NCBI GenBank assembly: GCA_027325115.1
Contig: DAHWFG010000191.1
Location: 1-9,286, forward strand
From: JAKBCQ01 sp021807585
GTDB lineage: Bacteria > Planctomycetota > Planctomycetia > Isosphaerales > Isosphaeraceae
Direction of reading: 5' to 3'
DNA length: 9,286 nt
Within the stretch, counting starts at the first letter, position 1; every line of letters begins with the position of its first letter. The position numbers and the translations under genes are program-made. Below are positions 6,686 through 9,286 of this stretch, one piece after another. A model generated the notes under the pieces. The model saw only the letters and a list, made by a program, of their open reading frames with translations. It was not told the origin of the DNA and did not search any database.

Positions 6686-8404
6686 ATGGCGACTTTGCTT
6701 TGTTTCACGGTGCTGATTCCTCTGGTCGCGGCGTGCGTACTTGCGCTCGTTCCCGGGCTGGGGTATCGAGAGTCGCGTTGGATCGCGCTCGCGACGGCGG
6801 TGTTGACGACGCTTTGCTCGGGGGTTCTGGCCTTCGCGTTCGAGGCGGGGAGGGTCGATCCGCAATTTGCATTTGGTTCGAGCGAGGCGGGTTACGGCTT
6901 ATCGTGGACGGGTTCCGGGGGCGTCCGGGTGGCGTTCGGTCTCGACGGGCTGAGCCTTTGGCTTTTTGCGCTGAGCGCGTTGTTGACCGTGACGGGGGTT
7001 TGCGCGTCGTGGGAATCGATCAAGGAGAAGGCGGCGGCGCATTACGCTCTTTTGCTTGCGCTTGAAACGGGGCTGTTGGGATTGTTCGCGAGTCTCGACA
7101 TCATCCAGTTTTATGTTTTTTTTGAATTCATGCTGATTCCGATGTTTTTTTTGATCGGGATATACGGCGGGCGCGAGCGAAGGCGGGCGTCGATCACGTT
7201 TTTCCTTTATACGCTTGTGGGAAGCTTGCTCGCGCTTGCGGGGCTGATCTCGCTTGTGGTGATCAATTACTATTATGGTGATAAGCACGTTCTCACGTTT
7301 TCAATTCCAGAACTGACGGCGGGGCTCGGCGCGATCACGCGTCCCGAATGGACGGACGTACATCCGTGGTACGCGAACCCGCAGGTGTTGATTTTTTTGC
7401 TTTTGTTCGCGGGGTTCGCGGTGAAGACGCCGATGTTTCCGTTTCACACGTGGTTGCCGCTGGCGCATGTCGAGGCGCCGACCGCGGGATCGGTGTTGCT
7501 CGCGGGTGTGATGCTGAAGGTGGGGACATACGGTTTCTTACGTTTTAACATGGCGATGACTCCACTGGGAGCGCGGGTGTTGTTTCCGACTCTCGCGTTT
7601 CTTTCGGTCGTGGGGGTCGTTTACGGCGCGTTGACGGCGTTGGCGCAGAGCGACGTCAAGCGGCTGGTCGCATACAGCTCGGTGAGCCACATGGGATTGA
7701 TTGCGCTTGGGCTTTTTTCGGCGACCGCGGTCGGCATGGAGGGGAGCGTGATCCAGATGGTGAATCACGGATTGACGACCGGGGCGCTGTTCGCGTGTGT
7801 TGGAATTATTTATGAACGCTATCATACGCGTGAGATGAGTGAGATGGAGGGGCTTTGGAAGCGGTTGCCGTTGTTCGCGTTCTTTTTGATTCTTGCTTCT
7901 TTGGGATCGATCGCGCTTCCGGGATTGAATGGATTTGTGGGCGAGTTTCCCATTTTGATCGGCTCGTTCCGCCGCGATCGGACGACCGCGGTGATCGCCG
8001 CGACGGGGATGATTTTGGGCGCGTATTATCTGTTAAGGATGGTTCAAAAAGTGGTGTTCGGTCCCTTGCGAGAGCCGTCTCAAGGCGATCACGACGGCGG
8101 TACGAGCGTCGATCCGCACGCGGTTTCGGCGGTTGATCACGAGCATCAGATTCGCCCCGTGGGTTTGCATGAGATTGTGGGGCTGGCTCCGTTGATGGCT
8201 TTTATCGTGATCATTGGCGTTTATCCGAAGCCGTTCCTGGACCGAATTGTCCCGTCGATTCGACCGATCGCGGCGCGTTTTCCCGATTCGGGATATCGGA
8301 CTCCGAGCGAAGGTACGACGACGGCGCTTGCCGCGCCTCGCGGCGGCGCGGTCGCTCAAAGACATCCATTGAATTCCCTTGTGACAAAGGAAACCGGACT
8401 TTAA
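6686..8404 (+). CDS. nuoM: NADH-quinone oxidoreductase subunit M
   Basis: NuoM (ND4 homologue, 572 aa) is the central antiporter-like proton channel, between NuoN and NuoL. Signature motifs are FYVFFEFMLIPMFFLIGIYG (142-161), AGFAVKTPMFPFHTWLPLAH (242-261), EAPTAGSVLLAGVMLKVGTY (263-282), AQSDVKRLVAYSSVSHMG (320-337) and PGLNGFVGEFPILIGSF (412-428). The charged channel residues are in place: E147, K247, K278 and E420, matching E144, K234, K265 and E407 of E. coli. It is longer than E. coli NuoM (509 aa), with a polar loop at 461-492 and a hydrophilic tail from about 519. Two T8 tracts encode Phe pairs (7116-7123, 7145-7152). The ATG is chosen because GGGGT precedes it by 7 bases; a GTG at 6677 would add three residues and cannot be excluded. 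nuoN starts 3 bases after the stop. Confidence 0.96.
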   Translation: MATLLCFTVLIPLVAACVLALVPGLGYRESRWIALATAVLTTLCSGVLAFAFEAGRVDPQFAFGSSEAGYGLSWTGSGGVRVAFGLDGLSLWLFALSALLTVTGVCASWESIKEKAAAHYALLLALETGLLGLFASLDIIQFYVFFEFMLIPMFFLIGIYGGRERRRASITFFLYTLVGSLLALAGLISLVVINYYYGDKHVLTFSIPELTAGLGAITRPEWTDVHPWYANPQVLIFLLLFAGFAVKTPMFPFHTWLPLAHVEAPTAGSVLLAGVMLKVGTYGFLRFNMAMTPLGARVLFPTLAFLSVVGVVYGALTALAQSDVKRLVAYSSVSHMGLIALGLFSATAVGMEGSVIQMVNHGLTTGALFACVGIIYERYHTREMSEMEGLWKRLPLFAFFLILASLGSIALPGLNGFVGEFPILIGSFRRDRTTAVIAATGMILGAYYLLRMVQKVVFGPLREPSQGDHDGGTSVDPHAVSAVDHEHQIRPVGLHEIVGLAPLMAFIVIIGVYPKPFLDRIVPSIRPIAARFPDSGYRTPSEGTTTALAAPRGGAVAQRHPLNSLVTKETGL

Positions 8405-8407
8405 CCC

Positions 8408-9286
8408 ATGGATCCGACCCTCGCCGTACTTTCGCGGGCCTTGTTGATCGTGCTTCCCGAGGCGCTCATGCTTTTGCTCGGGACGGCGCTGCTGACCGCG
8501 GGCGCTTTCTTCAAGCTGAGCCGACGGACGTGGTGCGCGCTCGCCGCGGCGACCGTCGTGATCGCGGCGATCGCTCTCTTATCGATCTGGGACGCGCGCG
8601 CCGACGCTTACGCGTCGGTCGTGCTCAACGACACGCTCTCGAGGTATGCGCGGCTTGGATTTTTGTTTTTCACGCTGATCATTTTGGCGACGGCGCACGA
8701 TCAGGTCGACGACTCCCGCGCCTCCGATCTTTTCGGTACGATCTTGATCCTGAGCGCGGGGTCGATGCTCGTCGCCGCGGCGAATGATCTGATACTGATG
8801 TTTGTTGCTCTTGAGCTTGTTAGTATTCCCACGTATTTACTTTTATACTTACCGCGGCGCGACGAGCGAACTCGCGAGGCGGCGACAAAATACTTTTTCT
8901 TAAGCATTTTTTCGTCGGGACTCTTGCTGTTCGGGCTGGCGTATTTGTACGGGTTGTCGGGGATGTCGAATCTCAAGGCTTTGGGGTTCGCGGCTCGGTT
9001 CGTACCCGACGTTCCGAACACGCAGTTCGGGTTGATCGCGATCGTGTTCGTACTGGCGGGGTTGGCGTTTCGCGTCGCCGCGGTACCGCTTCATTTTTAC
9101 GCGCCAGACGTTTACGAGGGTTCGCCGGCGTTTATGGCGGCACTGCTCTCGTGGGTTCCCAAGGGGATCGGGATGATCGCGATCATCCGGGTGTTGACGA
9201 GCACGCTGGGAGGGCTCAACAGCCCCGTCGCCGACAAGGGGTTTTTGCTCGCGTGGGTGATCGCCGCGGCTTCGATGACGCTCGGC
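8408..9286 (+). CDS. nuoN: NADH-quinone oxidoreductase subunit N (5' part, cut at right edge)
   Basis: NuoN (ND2 homologue) is the antiporter-like proton channel nearest the junction with the peripheral arm. The ATG follows the nuoM stop by three bases and the frame is open for 293 codons to the window edge; the E. coli protein is 485 aa, so roughly 60% is seen. Recognisable stretches are ANDLILMFVALELVSIPTYL (125-144), EAATKYFFLSIFSSGLLLFG (157-176) with LAYLYGLSG, and AVPLHFYAPDVYEGSP (225-240). E136 and K161 match E133 and K158 of E. coli, and K252 matches K247. The family's central-channel lysine (K217 of E. coli, in GFK) is R222 here, in AFRVAAVPLHF. There is no obvious close Shine-Dalgarno (AAAGGA lies about 16 bases upstream), so coupling to nuoM termination is likely. 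Confidence 0.96.
   Translation, partial: MDPTLAVLSRALLIVLPEALMLLLGTALLTAGAFFKLSRRTWCALAAATVVIAAIALLSIWDARADAYASVVLNDTLSRYARLGFLFFTLIILATAHDQVDDSRASDLFGTILILSAGSMLVAAANDLILMFVALELVSIPTYLLLYLPRRDERTREAATKYFFLSIFSSGLLLFGLAYLYGLSGMSNLKALGFAARFVPDVPNTQFGLIAIVFVLAGLAFRVAAVPLHFYAPDVYEGSPAFMAALLSWVPKGIGMIAIIRVLTSTLGGLNSPVADKGFLLAWVIAAASMTLG

Noticed and set aside
7460..7471. WLPLAH in NuoM where E. coli has WLPDAH
   Set aside because: This position also varies in ND4 homologues, so the substitution alone is not remarkable.

Overview
The window lies inside a respiratory complex I (NADH:quinone oxidoreductase, nuo) operon. All genes are on the + strand in the canonical order nuoG-H-I-J-K-L-M-N. nuoG is cut by the left edge and nuoN by the right edge; the six genes between them are complete. 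No mobile element, CRISPR array, tRNA, rRNA or convincing transcription terminator was seen, and no stretch above about 100 bases lacks a gene.

Layout: 3' part of nuoG (to 1370), 80-base gap, nuoH (1451-2518), 47-base gap, nuoI (2566-3108), 46-base gap, nuoJ (3155-4045), 87-base gap with a hairpin and a 29-codon ORF, nuoK (4133-4582), nuoL (4575-6614, overlapping nuoK by 8 bases), 71-base gap with a tandem repeat and a hairpin, nuoM (6686-8404), 3-base gap, nuoN (8408 to the edge). The tight spacing points to one transcript whose promoter lies upstream of the window.

How the genes work together: NuoG and NuoI belong to the peripheral arm and carry Fe-S clusters N4, N7, N6a and N6b (plus others of NuoG upstream of the window). 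NuoH forms the quinone site at the junction. NuoJ and NuoK form the proximal membrane module. NuoL, NuoM and NuoN are the three Mrp-antiporter-like proton channels. The key Glu, Lys and His residues are visible in every complete subunit. The one substitution noted is Arg for the central channel Lys in NuoN.

Organism: a GC-rich bacterium. The long NuoJ with extra N-terminal helices, the NuoK with an acidic, Pro-rich C-terminal tail and the short NuoG together resemble, from memory, complex I of Planctomycetota. This is an inference and was not tested by alignment. GTG starts are used for nuoJ and nuoL, and GATC is strikingly over-abundant.

This is mainly a core metabolic locus. The most interesting non-obvious signals are the inverted and tandem repeats before nuoM, which could form alternative hairpins around its start; the short ORF plus hairpin bridging nuoJ and nuoK; the His-rich loop of NuoL; the enlarged NuoJ; and the Lys-to-Arg change in NuoN.
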